From JAFARE01 sp035566535 (GTDB lineage Bacteria > Chloroflexota > Dormibacteria > Aeolococcales > Aeolococcaceae), in the NCBI GenBank assembly GCA_035566535.1, contig DATMRA010000177.1, positions 1 through 9,704 on the forward strand: a DNA stretch of 9,704 nt, given 5' to 3'. A model generated the notes under the pieces. It was not told the DNA's origin. It searched no databases and saw nothing but the letters and a program-made list of their open reading frames with translations. Positions within the stretch are counted from its first letter, which is position 1; every line of letters begins with the position of its first letter. Below, piece after piece: positions 1-6,637 of the stretch. A program made the translations under genes and the position numbers.

Positions 1-62
1 CCGGCCATCCGCGCCAACACCATCGTGTTCCGCGACGGAATTCCGTCATCCCTCTCGGACGG
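1..62. other. Left-edge segment without an assignable gene
   Basis: This short stretch lies beyond the stop codon of the YdeI-like gene. A plus-strand frame is open from base 1 to a stop at 139-141 and could be the tail of a gene entering from the left, but it would overlap the YdeI-like gene antisense and its peptide is not recognisable. A perfect 14-base palindrome sits at 34-47. Confidence 0.4.
34..47. repeat. Perfect 14-bp palindrome
   Basis: GACGGAATTCCGTC is its own reverse complement and lies 15 bases beyond the stop of the YdeI-like gene. It has no spacer, so it is not a hairpin terminator. It could be an operator-like site or chance. No function is assigned. Confidence 0.5.
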
Positions 63-416
63 TCAGGGACTCGTGTCGATCGCGCCGGCGGGAAGCGCCG
101 CCAGTCCTGCAGCGGTCATGCGCCCCTCGTCGATCATCTGACGGGCACGCGCCAGGTTCCCATCGGTCCAATGGCTGCGCCGCCTGCGCGGTGACCAGCG
201 GGCCACGTAGTACTGGTCGTCGACACCCTTGATGATGCCGTCCACCCAGCCGAAGCAGATCGCCTCTTCCAGCACCGACGTGTAATCCAGCGAGTGCCGC
301 GCGGCTGCCTTCTTGTACGTGATCAGCCAGATCTCGCGCTTGCTTGATGCGTGCTGTTCGAGCCACGCGCGCCACTGCGCGCGAGTTTCCACGAGCAGCG
401 TCTCACCGATCTCCAC
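63..416 (-). CDS. YdeI/OmpD-associated family protein, N-terminal half only
   Basis: A 117-residue protein read from a GTG start. It resembles the N-terminal half of YdeI/OmpD-associated ('bacteriocin-protection') family proteins. Family-like blocks are TRAQWRAWLEQHA (about 11-23), EIWLITYKK (28-36), LEEAICFGWVDG (49-60), ARWSPRRRRSHW (72-83) and DEGRMTAAGLA (96-106). Most relatives known to me run to about 190 residues with a C-terminal OmdA-type domain. This one stops about ten residues after GRMTAAGL, and no frame in the remaining 62 bases restores that domain. The GTG start is preferred because the family usually begins just before this Trp-rich block and because it lies 7 bases after the kinase stop. 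An in-frame ATG at 452 would overlap the kinase. No strong Shine-Dalgarno is visible, so translational coupling to the kinase is likely. Biochemical function is unknown; the Salmonella relative has been linked to cationic-peptide resistance. Confidence 0.75.
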   Translation of the reverse strand: MEIGETLLVETRAQWRAWLEQHASSKREIWLITYKKAAARHSLDYTSVLEEAICFGWVDGIIKGVDDQYYVARWSPRRRRSHWTDGNLARARQMIDEGRMTAAGLAALPAGAIDTSP

Positions 417-423
417 TCCCGTC

Positions 424-2925
424 TCATGGTAGCGGCGCCGCCTCTGCAGCATGCGGCGCGGCGCTGCGCGAGCGATTGCTCGTGCGCGCAGTCCGCTGCG
501 GAACGATTGCCACCGGCCACAGCAGGGTGACTGTTGTGCCTGCGCCGGGCTCGCTCTGCACGGTGATCGTGGCGCTGTGCGCCTCGCAGAGCCGGCGCAC
601 CAGTGCTAGCCCCATTCCCATGCCGCCGTACCTGCGCGTGCGGCTGTTGTCCTCCTGGAAGAATCGGTCGAACACGCGCGGCAGCGCATCGGGCGCGATG
701 CCGATTCCGTCGTCGATGATCTCGATGCGACAGCGGCCGGTGGCGAACTCGGGACGCGCACGCACGATGACGTGGCCGCCCTCCGGGGTGAACTTCACGG
801 CGTTGTCCAGCAACGCGCGCATAACCTTGCGGAAGCGAGCGGGGTCTGCGACCACGACAGCGTCGGCGGATATGTCGTACGTCACGCTGACCGGCAGCTC
901 GCCCTTGAAGTGACCGCCGACGTCGCCGGCCGCCTCGCGCGCGATCTCCTCCACAGAGACGGGTGTGGGCCGGAGGTCGAGCGTGTCGGAGCTGAGCAGC
1001 GAGAAGTCCACGATCGTCTCGAGCAGCTCACCGAGCATGTGGGTGGAGATCTCGATGTCGCGTACCAGGTCGACCTTGGCCTCGTCGTCCCACGTGGTCC
1101 ACGCGCGCGTGAGCAGCTCGATCTGGCCCTGAATCGCCAGCACCGGTGTGCGCAGCTCGTGCTGCGCAGTGCCCAGGAAGTCCGACTTCATCTGGTTCAG
1201 CTCGCTGAGACGCTGGACCGTGTTCTTCTCCTGTTCGAAGAGACGTGTGTTCGCCAGAGCCACCGCACTGTTGTTGGCCAGCGTTTCCAGCGTGCGCTGG
1301 TCGCTCTCGAACACCGCTTCCTCGGTGACGGTGACGAGAGCGCCGGTCACCGCGCCCTGGTACATCATCGGGACTACCAGCACATGCCGGCCTTCGCGGT
1401 CTCGCCGCGCAGCGTTGCCGGCCAGGATCGACGCGATGGTGTCCGAGCCCAGCCCCCGCTCGGGAACCTCACCGTGGATACGGGTGACAACCAGGTCATC
1501 GCCGCGCCGCGTCAGCAGCATCGACGTGGCCCGCGAGCCCGCCGTCGCCGCCGCGGCGCGCAACACCGCGTCCTGCAGATCGTCGACGCCCCCGGTCGTC
1601 GTGGTCAGCGCGCGGGAAACGTCCTGCAAGCGCTCGATCGAGCCGTCGATATGGCGCACGTATCCGGCGATCCGCTCACGCATGCTGTTGACGCTGCGCG
1701 CGAGGCGACCAAGCTCGTCCTCGGATGTCACGGGGACGTCGGTGGTGTAGTCGCCCCCGGCGATGCGACTGACTCCGCGCTCCAGCGTGCTCACGGGTCG
1801 CCGCACAAAGTGGTCGACGAACAGCAGCACCAAGAGGGAGACAACGACCATTGCGGTCACCGCGATCTCGGCAATGGTTCGTTCGTCCTGGGCGGTCGCC
1901 GCGGCGAACACGGAGAGCGGCACCTCGACCCCGAGATAGCCCGCCACCCGCTGGCCCCCGGGCGCGGCCAGCGCCACGAAACTTCCGGCTACGTCACCCA
2001 GCCCGGGTACGGCGTAGATGGCGCGGGCCGCCACGCCGTCTGCCGGGATGGCGCTTCGGCCGGTTTGCGCTGCCACGGGTGCGGGCGCGACCGACACGGT
2101 GGGGACGCTGGTGCTGCCCACAAAGCGGACGAGCGTCGGCTGCGCGGGACCCGCGTAGAAGACGGGGGTGAAGCCGATGACAGGCCCGAAGCGCTGAAAC
2201 TGCGTGCGCAGCGGCGCGCTATACACGACAACGCCGAGAGGGGCGTACGAACCATCAAGGGCGTTGCGCACCGGAACCGCCACATCGAAGGCCGGTGCGC
2301 CCGGCGCCAGCATCTCAGTGCCCTCAACCCCGGCGGGGCAGGTTGCAGCGTTAGTGACGCGGCCCGCCGCAACGAGCCGGCAGGTGTCGCGGCCCGCCAG
2401 GGTCAGCGCGCCCTGCACTGACGGCGCCGAGGCGGTGACATGCGCCGCTGCCTGGGCTTCGCATTGCGCCGTGGACGGGTGCTGCGCAACGCCTTTGCCG
2501 TCCGTCGCGTCGCACTCGGTTGAGTACAGGACGGTGCCGTGAGCGTCGAATATCACAACGGCGAGCCCGGGTACGGTCACGGCCTGCTTGCCGGCGAACT
2601 CCTGGGCAACCGCAGTCGCCCGCGCGCTCGACGCCAGCGCCATCTGCATGGATCCGAGTGATGCCAGGTTCGCGGCTGCGTACTGTGCTTGTGGCTCGGT
2701 GACCCGGGCCAGCAGCTGGGCGGCCACCCCCGCGCGGTTGTCGGCGTTCGAGAGCGCCCCCGCGTCCGTCTGCTGGTTGCGGCTGATGAGAAGGAAGCCG
2801 CTGATGCCCGCGATAAGGACGGCCGTGAACGCCAGCCCGCCGGCGAGCAGACGCGTCGCGATGCTCGACCGGAGAGGGTGTGCTTTGGGCGCGGCGGCGC
2901 GCCGGACGGACGGGCGGTCGCGCAT
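424..2925 (-). CDS. Membrane sensor histidine kinase (HAMP-GAF-HisKA-HATPase)
   Basis: An 833-residue hybrid-free sensor kinase that should autophosphorylate on histidine and pass phosphate to a response regulator. Order of parts: short basic N-terminus; TM1 about 25-48; large extracytoplasmic domain about 49-350, possibly Cache-like; TM2 about 352-373; HAMP about 374-425 (DELGRLARSVNSM); GAF-like domain about 445-560; HisKA with H-box FLGTAQHELRTPV (His589); catalytic ATPase with N-box LLDNAVKFTPEGG (Asn708), G1 box DDGIGIAPD (738-746), F box VFDRFFQEDN (751-760) and G2 box GGMGMGLAL (767-775). All catalytic residues are present. The outer domain has four cysteines (138, 155, 182, 196), which could form disulfides or respond to redox or metal. 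The tail after about 805 is Arg/Ala-rich and low complexity. No response regulator gene is in the window, so the partner is elsewhere. The ATG at 2925 is chosen because a -10-like box sits 6 bases upstream, suggesting a leaderless mRNA. Confidence 0.93.
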   Translation of the reverse strand: MRDRPSVRRAAAPKAHPLRSSIATRLLAGGLAFTAVLIAGISGFLLISRNQQTDAGALSNADNRAGVAAQLLARVTEPQAQYAAANLASLGSMQMALASSARATAVAQEFAGKQAVTVPGLAVVIFDAHGTVLYSTECDATDGKGVAQHPSTAQCEAQAAAHVTASAPSVQGALTLAGRDTCRLVAAGRVTNAATCPAGVEGTEMLAPGAPAFDVAVPVRNALDGSYAPLGVVVYSAPLRTQFQRFGPVIGFTPVFYAGPAQPTLVRFVGSTSVPTVSVAPAPVAAQTGRSAIPADGVAARAIYAVPGLGDVAGSFVALAAPGGQRVAGYLGVEVPLSVFAAATAQDERTIAEIAVTAMVVVSLLVLLFVDHFVRRPVSTLERGVSRIAGGDYTTDVPVTSEDELGRLARSVNSMRERIAGYVRHIDGSIERLQDVSRALTTTTGGVDDLQDAVLRAAAATAGSRATSMLLTRRGDDLVVTRIHGEVPERGLGSDTIASILAGNAARRDREGRHVLVVPMMYQGAVTGALVTVTEEAVFESDQRTLETLANNSAVALANTRLFEQEKNTVQRLSELNQMKSDFLGTAQHELRTPVLAIQGQIELLTRAWTTWDDEAKVDLVRDIEISTHMLGELLETIVDFSLLSSDTLDLRPTPVSVEEIAREAAGDVGGHFKGELPVSVTYDISADAVVVADPARFRKVMRALLDNAVKFTPEGGHVIVRARPEFATGRCRIEIIDDGIGIAPDALPRVFDRFFQEDNSRTRRYGGMGMGLALVRRLCEAHSATITVQSEPGAGTTVTLLWPVAIVPQRTARTSNRSRSAAPHAAEAAPLP

Positions 2926-2931
2926 AGCGCG

Positions 2932-2937
2932 AGCCTA
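2932..2937 (-). promoter_or_regulatory. Candidate leaderless -10 box for the histidine kinase
   Basis: TAGGCT ends 6 bases before the ATG and no Shine-Dalgarno lies between. This spacing would place the transcription start at or near the A of the ATG. No convincing -35 hexamer is seen. The same CTAGGCTCG nonamer precedes the gene at 6270. Confidence 0.45.
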
Positions 2938-3051
2938 GGCAGCCGGGCATGGTGAGGAGCCAGTCCAAGGCCACGCAGTTTCGCTACGACGCGGTGACGG
3001 TGGCATGTCTCAGTTTCGCCGTCCCAACGCTCGTAGCCCCCGGATGGCTCG

Positions 3052-3057
3052 TACTCT
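3052..3057 (+). promoter_or_regulatory. Candidate leaderless -10 box for the four-helix membrane protein
   Basis: TACTCT (TAnnnT type) ends 6 bases before the ATG at 3064. The short stretch between holds no Shine-Dalgarno. No -35 match was found. A leaderless transcript is inferred. Confidence 0.4.
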
Positions 3058-3063
3058 TATGTC

Positions 3064-3657
3064 ATGGTGCTGAGACGGCGGGGACGGATAGCGGACGCTG
3101 AAGCGCAGACCCAGGGCGTGGGCCCCTGGTTGAAGCGCTGGACCATTCCCATCATCGGCGCGATCACACCGGTGGGCCTGATCGTCGTCAACATCTCGAT
3201 CTTCATCGCCAAGAACCTGGCCGCCTTCCGCTGGACGATCGCGAGCCTGGCCTTCCTGAGCAGCATCATGCTCAACTCCTGGGCGGCCCTGAACATCTAT
3301 CGAGTCGTCAAGCGCCGCCGCCCTGATCACGCGCTGGTGAGTGAGCACAACCAGGAGCTCGTGCTCGTGGGTGGGATGGCGATCATCGTCATCGCCGCGT
3401 TTCTCACCGCACTGTTCTGCTACCTGGGTCTGTCGAGTGAGAAGGACTTGCCCAACGGCGTGACCTTCATCACCGGCGTGGTCGCGATCGCCGTCCCGAT
3501 ACTGCTGCAGTTCTTCTTCCGTCGTGGCGTGCGCACTCGCCGCGTCGACAGGGACACGACCGCGTCGTACTCGCCCGGGCTGCCGCAGTCGCCCTCGTCG
3601 TCAACGCTCCCGCCGCCGGCGCCGCCCTCGGTCAGCGACGCGCTTCGCCGGCGTTGA
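3064..3657 (+). CDS. Four-helix integral membrane protein of unknown function
   Basis: A 197-residue protein that I do not recognise. It has a basic, Gln/Gly-containing N-terminus and four predicted membrane helices at about 27-49, 53-78, 100-121 and 130-152. Helices 2 and 3 are joined by a strongly basic loop (RVVKRRRPDH, about 80-89), so by the positive-inside rule both ends and this loop should face the cytoplasm. The tail (about 153-197) starts Arg-rich, then becomes Ser/Pro-rich (SPSSSTLPPPAPPS) and ends in RRR, which looks disordered. No enzymatic motif is visible. The gene ends in two in-phase TGA codons and its end lies 12 bases from the end of the convergent secreted-protein gene, so it is probably a single-gene transcript. 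It is divergent from the histidine kinase (138-base gap), but nothing ties the two functionally. Confidence 0.8.
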   Translation: MVLRRRGRIADAEAQTQGVGPWLKRWTIPIIGAITPVGLIVVNISIFIAKNLAAFRWTIASLAFLSSIMLNSWAALNIYRVVKRRRPDHALVSEHNQELVLVGGMAIIVIAAFLTALFCYLGLSSEKDLPNGVTFITGVVAIAVPILLQFFFRRGVRTRRVDRDTTASYSPGLPQSPSSSTLPPPAPPSVSDALRRR

Positions 3658-3669
3658 TGATCGCGAAGG

Positions 3670-4161
3670 TCAGTGGCGCGCCGACGCGATCACGTTGTGC
3701 CCGTAGTGCGGATGGGCTAGCACTGGGCCGGTGACGAAGTCGAGCTGGAAGTGCCGCGGCCCGCTGGTCGGGACGATGGTCACCTGCATCTCGTAGCCGC
3801 CGCCCGCGATGAACTGCTGAGACTGGCTCTGGAAGACGACGAGCTTGCCCGTGTGCCGCGGCGATACGTTGGACTCGTAGGAGACGAGTGACAGCGTCAC
3901 GTTCGAGCAGCCGGCCGGCAGCGTCGGAACATTGAACAGGACGTTGATCTGATCGCCGCGCTGCACTTTTCCGTGCAGGTGCGTGACGTTGTCGCTGGTG
4001 CCGTCGGGCTCAAAGATGACGTAGTGGACGTTGGTCACCGCGCCTTTGCCGGTCGGGCACGACGACGCCGCAGCGGTCGAGGTGGCAGTGCCCACGACAA
4101 GAGCCGACGTCAGAAAAACGGACGCACCGAGCGCGCCGACGAAAGATCGCCGAGCCTTCAT
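3670..4161 (-). CDS. Small secreted protein of unknown function
   Basis: A 163-residue protein with a clear Sec signal peptide: basic MKARR, a hydrophobic core at about 8-25, and a likely cleavage after AAA at residue 32. The mature chain has only two cysteines (35 and 85), which could form one disulfide, and is rich in beta-type sequence (QINVLFNVP, NVTLSLVSYES, FQLDFVTGPVL). The pattern 'H-G-V-GD-V-F-VP-C-VTLSLVSY ... FQLDFVTG' reminds me of small secreted proteins common in actinobacteria, some of which carry surface anchors; this one has no LPXTG motif or C-terminal helix, so it should be released. The ATG is supported by a GGGGGG Shine-Dalgarno (4165-4170) three bases upstream of it. It follows dnaK on the same strand after 70 bases but has its own promoter candidate (4195-4223). 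Confidence 0.78.
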   Translation of the reverse strand: MKARRSFVGALGASVFLTSALVVGTATSTAAASSCPTGKGAVTNVHYVIFEPDGTSDNVTHLHGKVQRGDQINVLFNVPTLPAGCSNVTLSLVSYESNVSPRHTGKLVVFQSQSQQFIAGGGYEMQVTIVPTSGPRHFQLDFVTGPVLAHPHYGHNVIASARH

Positions 4162-4194
4162 CGTCCCCCCGTTTGAACCGTTTACCCCGTTAGG

Positions 4195-4223
4195 ACGCTA
4201 TCAGGGTTGGGGGCGGCCGTCAA
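4195..4223 (-). promoter_or_regulatory. Candidate housekeeping promoter for the secreted protein
   Basis: On the minus strand TTGACG (4218-4223) and TAGCGT (4195-4200) are separated by 17 bases. The -35 matches consensus at five of six positions and the -10 at the three most conserved ones. The start would fall near 4188, giving a leader of about 27 bases that contains the GGGGGG ribosome site. It lies directly after the dnaK stop, so the secreted protein can be expressed independently of dnaK. Confidence 0.5.
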
Positions 4224-4231
4224 ACAGCGGC

Positions 4232-6148
4232 TCAGACTTCCTTGAATTCGGCGTCGACCACGTCATCGCCACCAGCCCCGGCACCCGCGCCGGACTCGGG
4301 CGGCGTTCCGTTGGAGCCGGCACCATCGCCAGATCCGGGCTCGCCCGACTGCGGCTGTGAGTACACCGCCTCGCCGATCTTCTGGATCGAAGCGGCCAGG
4401 TCGTCGTGTGCGCTCTGGATGGCAGCGGCATCGTTTGAGGCAATAGCGTCACGAACTGCCTTGACCTTGGTCTCGATGTCGGTGCGCAGGTCCGCGGGAA
4501 CCTTCTCGCCGGCGTCACTCAGCGCCTTCTCGGCCTGGTACGCGAGGTGCTCCGCGCGGTTGCGCAGCTCCACCGTCTCAGCACGCTTGCGGTCCTCGTC
4601 GGCGTGGGACTCGGCCTCCTTGACCATCCGCTCCACCTCGTCCTTGTTGAGCGTCGTGGAACCGGTGATGGTGACCTTGTTCTCCTTGTTCGTGCCGCGA
4701 TCCTTCGCGGTGACGTGGAGGATGCCGTTGGCGTCGATGTCGAAGGTCACCTCGATCTGCGGCATGCCGCGCGGGGCCGGCGGGATGCCGTCCAGGGTGA
4801 AGGTCCCCAGGATGCGGTTGTCCCGCGCCATCGGGCGTTCGCCTTGCAGCACAACGATCTCCACCGAGGGCTGGCTGTCGGACGCGGTGGAGAACACCTG
4901 CGTCTTGGCCGTGGGAATCGTGGTGTTGCGCTCGATGAGCTTGGTGTTCACCTCGCCCTCGGTCATGATGCCCAGCGAAAGCGGGGTGACGTCGAGGAGC
5001 AGAACGTCCTTCACGTCGCCCTTGAGCACTCCCGCCTGGATTGCGGCGCCGATGGCGACCACTTCGTCCGGATTCACGCCGCGATGCGGCTCCTTGCCGG
5101 ACAGGTCGTTGACCAGCTTCTGAATGACCGGCATGCGCGTCGAGCCACCCACGAGGATGACCTCATCGAGGTCCTTCGCCGACATGCCCGCGTCCTTGAG
5201 CGCCGCTTCGAAGGGACCCCGGCACCGCGCCGTGAGGTCTTCGGTGAGCTGCTCGAACTTGGCCCGTGTGAGCGTGATTGCAAGGTGCTTCGGACCGGAT
5301 GCATCTGCCGTGATGAACGGTAGGTTGACCTCAGTCTCCTGGCGCTGCGACAGCTCGACCTTTGCCTTCTCCGCGGCTTCGGTGAGCCGCTGCAGTGCCT
5401 GCCGGTCCTGGCGCAGGTCGATGCCCTGGTCGCGCTTGAATTCGTCGGCGAGCCAGTCGACGATGCGCCGGTCGTAATCGTCGCCGCCGAGGTGCGTGTC
5501 ACCGTTGGTGGCCTTCACCTCGAACACGCCTTCTCCGACCTCGAGGATCGACACGTCGAACGTGCCACCGCCGAGGTCGAAGACGAGGATTTTCTCGTTG
5601 GCTTTCTTGTCGAGTCCGTACGCCAGCGACGCTGCCGTCGGCTCGTTGATGATGCGCAGGACATTCAGGCCGGCGATCTGGCCCGCGTTCTTGGTGGCCT
5701 GTCGCTGCGCGTCGTTGAAATACGCGGGAACGGTGATGACCGCTTCGGTCACCGTGTCGCCGAGATACGCCTCAGCGTCCGTCTTCAGCTTCTGCAGGAT
5801 CATCGCGGAGATCTGCTCAGGCGTATGGCGCTCGCCCAGCACCTCGATCTCCACGCGGCCATCCTTGCCGGCCACCACCTTGTACGGAACCTGCTTGGTC
5901 TCGGTCCCGACCTCGCTGAGCTGGCGGCCCATGAAGCGCTTGATCGAGTAAATCGTGTTTTCCGGGTTGACCGCGGCCTGACGGCGCGCGAGCTGGCCGA
6001 CGAGCCGCTCTCCTGTCCGCGTGAATGCGACAACCGACGGCGTTGTGCGACCTCCTTCGGCGTTCGCGATGACGGTGGGTTCGCCACCCTCCATCACGGC
6101 AACCACGCTGTTGGTGGTGCCGAGGTCGATGCCGACGGTTCTTGCCAT
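4232..6148 (-). CDS. dnaK: Molecular chaperone DnaK (Hsp70)
   Basis: Full-length 638-residue Hsp70 that uses ATP to bind and release unfolded polypeptides in the cytoplasm. Nucleotide domain motifs: GIDLGTTNS (6-14), VFDLGGGTFDVSIL (189-202), VILVGGSTRMP (330-340), and catalytic Lys70 in SIKRF. The interdomain linker DVLLLDVTPLSLG spans 381-393, the beta substrate domain about 394-500, the helical lid about 501-597, then a Gly/Ser/Pro-rich tail ending DDVVDAEFKEV. Two oddities: about 22 extra residues at about 75-97 compared with Firmicutes and Mycobacterium DnaK, and the near-invariant GIETxGG at the start of the substrate domain reads GIMTEGE (393-399). ATG at 6148 is supported by AAGGGA (6158-6163) nine bases upstream. 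There is no grpE or dnaJ nearby and no CIRCE or HAIR operator in the upstream gap, so heat control is not explained here. Confidence 0.98.
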   Translation of the reverse strand: MARTVGIDLGTTNSVVAVMEGGEPTVIANAEGGRTTPSVVAFTRTGERLVGQLARRQAAVNPENTIYSIKRFMGRQLSEVGTETKQVPYKVVAGKDGRVEIEVLGERHTPEQISAMILQKLKTDAEAYLGDTVTEAVITVPAYFNDAQRQATKNAGQIAGLNVLRIINEPTAASLAYGLDKKANEKILVFDLGGGTFDVSILEVGEGVFEVKATNGDTHLGGDDYDRRIVDWLADEFKRDQGIDLRQDRQALQRLTEAAEKAKVELSQRQETEVNLPFITADASGPKHLAITLTRAKFEQLTEDLTARCRGPFEAALKDAGMSAKDLDEVILVGGSTRMPVIQKLVNDLSGKEPHRGVNPDEVVAIGAAIQAGVLKGDVKDVLLLDVTPLSLGIMTEGEVNTKLIERNTTIPTAKTQVFSTASDSQPSVEIVVLQGERPMARDNRILGTFTLDGIPPAPRGMPQIEVTFDIDANGILHVTAKDRGTNKENKVTITGSTTLNKDEVERMVKEAESHADEDRKRAETVELRNRAEHLAYQAEKALSDAGEKVPADLRTDIETKVKAVRDAIASNDAAAIQSAHDDLAASIQKIGEAVYSQPQSGEPGSGDGAGSNGTPPESGAGAGAGGDDVVDAEFKEV

Positions 6149-6157
6149 GGTTCTGCT

Positions 6158-6163
6158 TCCCTT
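6158..6163 (-). promoter_or_regulatory. Ribosome binding site of dnaK
   Basis: AAGGGA lies nine bases upstream of the dnaK ATG and fixes the start. The rest of the 121-base gap to the divergent gene shows no confident dnaK promoter, CIRCE or HAIR element. Confidence 0.65.
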
Positions 6164-6256
6164 CGAATTGGATGATCGCGAGGCGGCCGGGCCTGCCGCG
6201 CTGTCCTAGGAATACCGCGTTCACCGCGCAGCCTAAACGTATTGCAAGGTGGCTGC

Positions 6257-6262
6257 TAGGCT
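6257..6262 (+). promoter_or_regulatory. Candidate leaderless -10 box for the gene at 6270
   Basis: TAGGCT ends 7 bases before the ATG at 6270, inside the nonamer CTAGGCTCG that also precedes the histidine kinase start. No Shine-Dalgarno lies between. It supports ATG 6270 over the in-frame GTG at 6249, which would place the box inside the coding region. Confidence 0.45.
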
Positions 6263-6269
6263 CGTCCGG

Positions 6270-6629
6270 ATGGCTGAGGCATCGCGACCCGAGGACCTGG
6301 CCACGCAGTTGAGCCGGTTACGCGACCGGGCCGACGAGGACTTCGACAACCCTGTCCTCGACCGGCCTCCGGGGAGGCACCAGGTCGACCTTCCCGAGCT
6401 CGGTTTGCGCGTCAGCGTGACGCGTTCGCGCTACCCCAATCGACCCGATGGCGTGGACCAGTACGCCGTTACCGTTTCTCGGCCGGCCATGGACAAGCCG
6501 CCGCCGGAGGCCGAGGTGCGCATCCTCCTCAGCACCGCCTTCGGCGATGCGGCAGCGGAAGCTGTGGAGCGCCACGCCGGCGGTTCACTCGTGCGCATGT
6601 TCCGCGTTCCGGCCGGGGGCGCCGGCTGA
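6270..6629 (+). CDS. Small soluble protein of unknown function
   Basis: A 119-residue acidic/basic mixed protein that I do not recognise. The first 27 residues (EDLATQLSRLRDRADEDFDN) look helical and charged. The middle (about 35-70) has alternating polar and hydrophobic residues (HQVDLPELGLRVSVTRS, DQYAVTVSR) typical of beta strands. The last third (EAEVRILLSTAFGDAAAEAVERH) resembles strand-helix. There is no signal peptide, membrane helix or cysteine. It is divergent from dnaK and converges on pcm with one base between the stops. The ATG at 6270 is preferred over the GTG at 6249 because of the -10-like box at 6257. A regulatory or partner role for either neighbour cannot be shown. Confidence 0.7.
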   Translation: MAEASRPEDLATQLSRLRDRADEDFDNPVLDRPPGRHQVDLPELGLRVSVTRSRYPNRPDGVDQYAVTVSRPAMDKPPPEAEVRILLSTAFGDAAAEAVERHAGGSLVRMFRVPAGGAG

Positions 6630-6637
6630 GTCAGCCG
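6623..6637. repeat. 15-bp palindrome containing both convergent stop codons
   Basis: CGGCTGA-G-TCAGCCG is a perfect inverted repeat around base 6630. The TGA of the plus-strand gene and the TGA of pcm are its mirror halves, so both proteins end in Gly-stop. As RNA it could form a 5-base stem with a 5-base loop; without a U run it would be a weak terminator at best. Confidence 0.55.

Noticed and set aside
46..375. Minus-strand 109-residue open frame overlapping the YdeI-like gene
   Set aside because: It is an out-of-frame shadow with Arg/Gly-rich composition. The overlapping frame carries recognisable YdeI-family blocks.
772..2421. Long plus-strand open frame of 549 codons
   Set aside because: It is antisense to the histidine kinase, whose domains are unmistakable. 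Its His/Arg/Asp-rich composition is typical of a GC-rich shadow frame.
3643..3668. CTTCGC ... GCGAAG inverted repeat between the convergent genes as a terminator
   Set aside because: The stem is only 6 bases with a 14-base loop and no U run, too weak to call.
4547..5323. Plus-strand open frames across dnaK
   Set aside because: They mirror the conserved dnaK sequence and have low-complexity His/Leu/Arg-rich translations.
6149..6269. CIRCE or HAIR heat-shock operator upstream of dnaK
   Set aside because: Neither TTAGCACTC-N9-GAGTGCTAA nor CTTGAGT-N7-ACTCAAG is present, even allowing a few mismatches.
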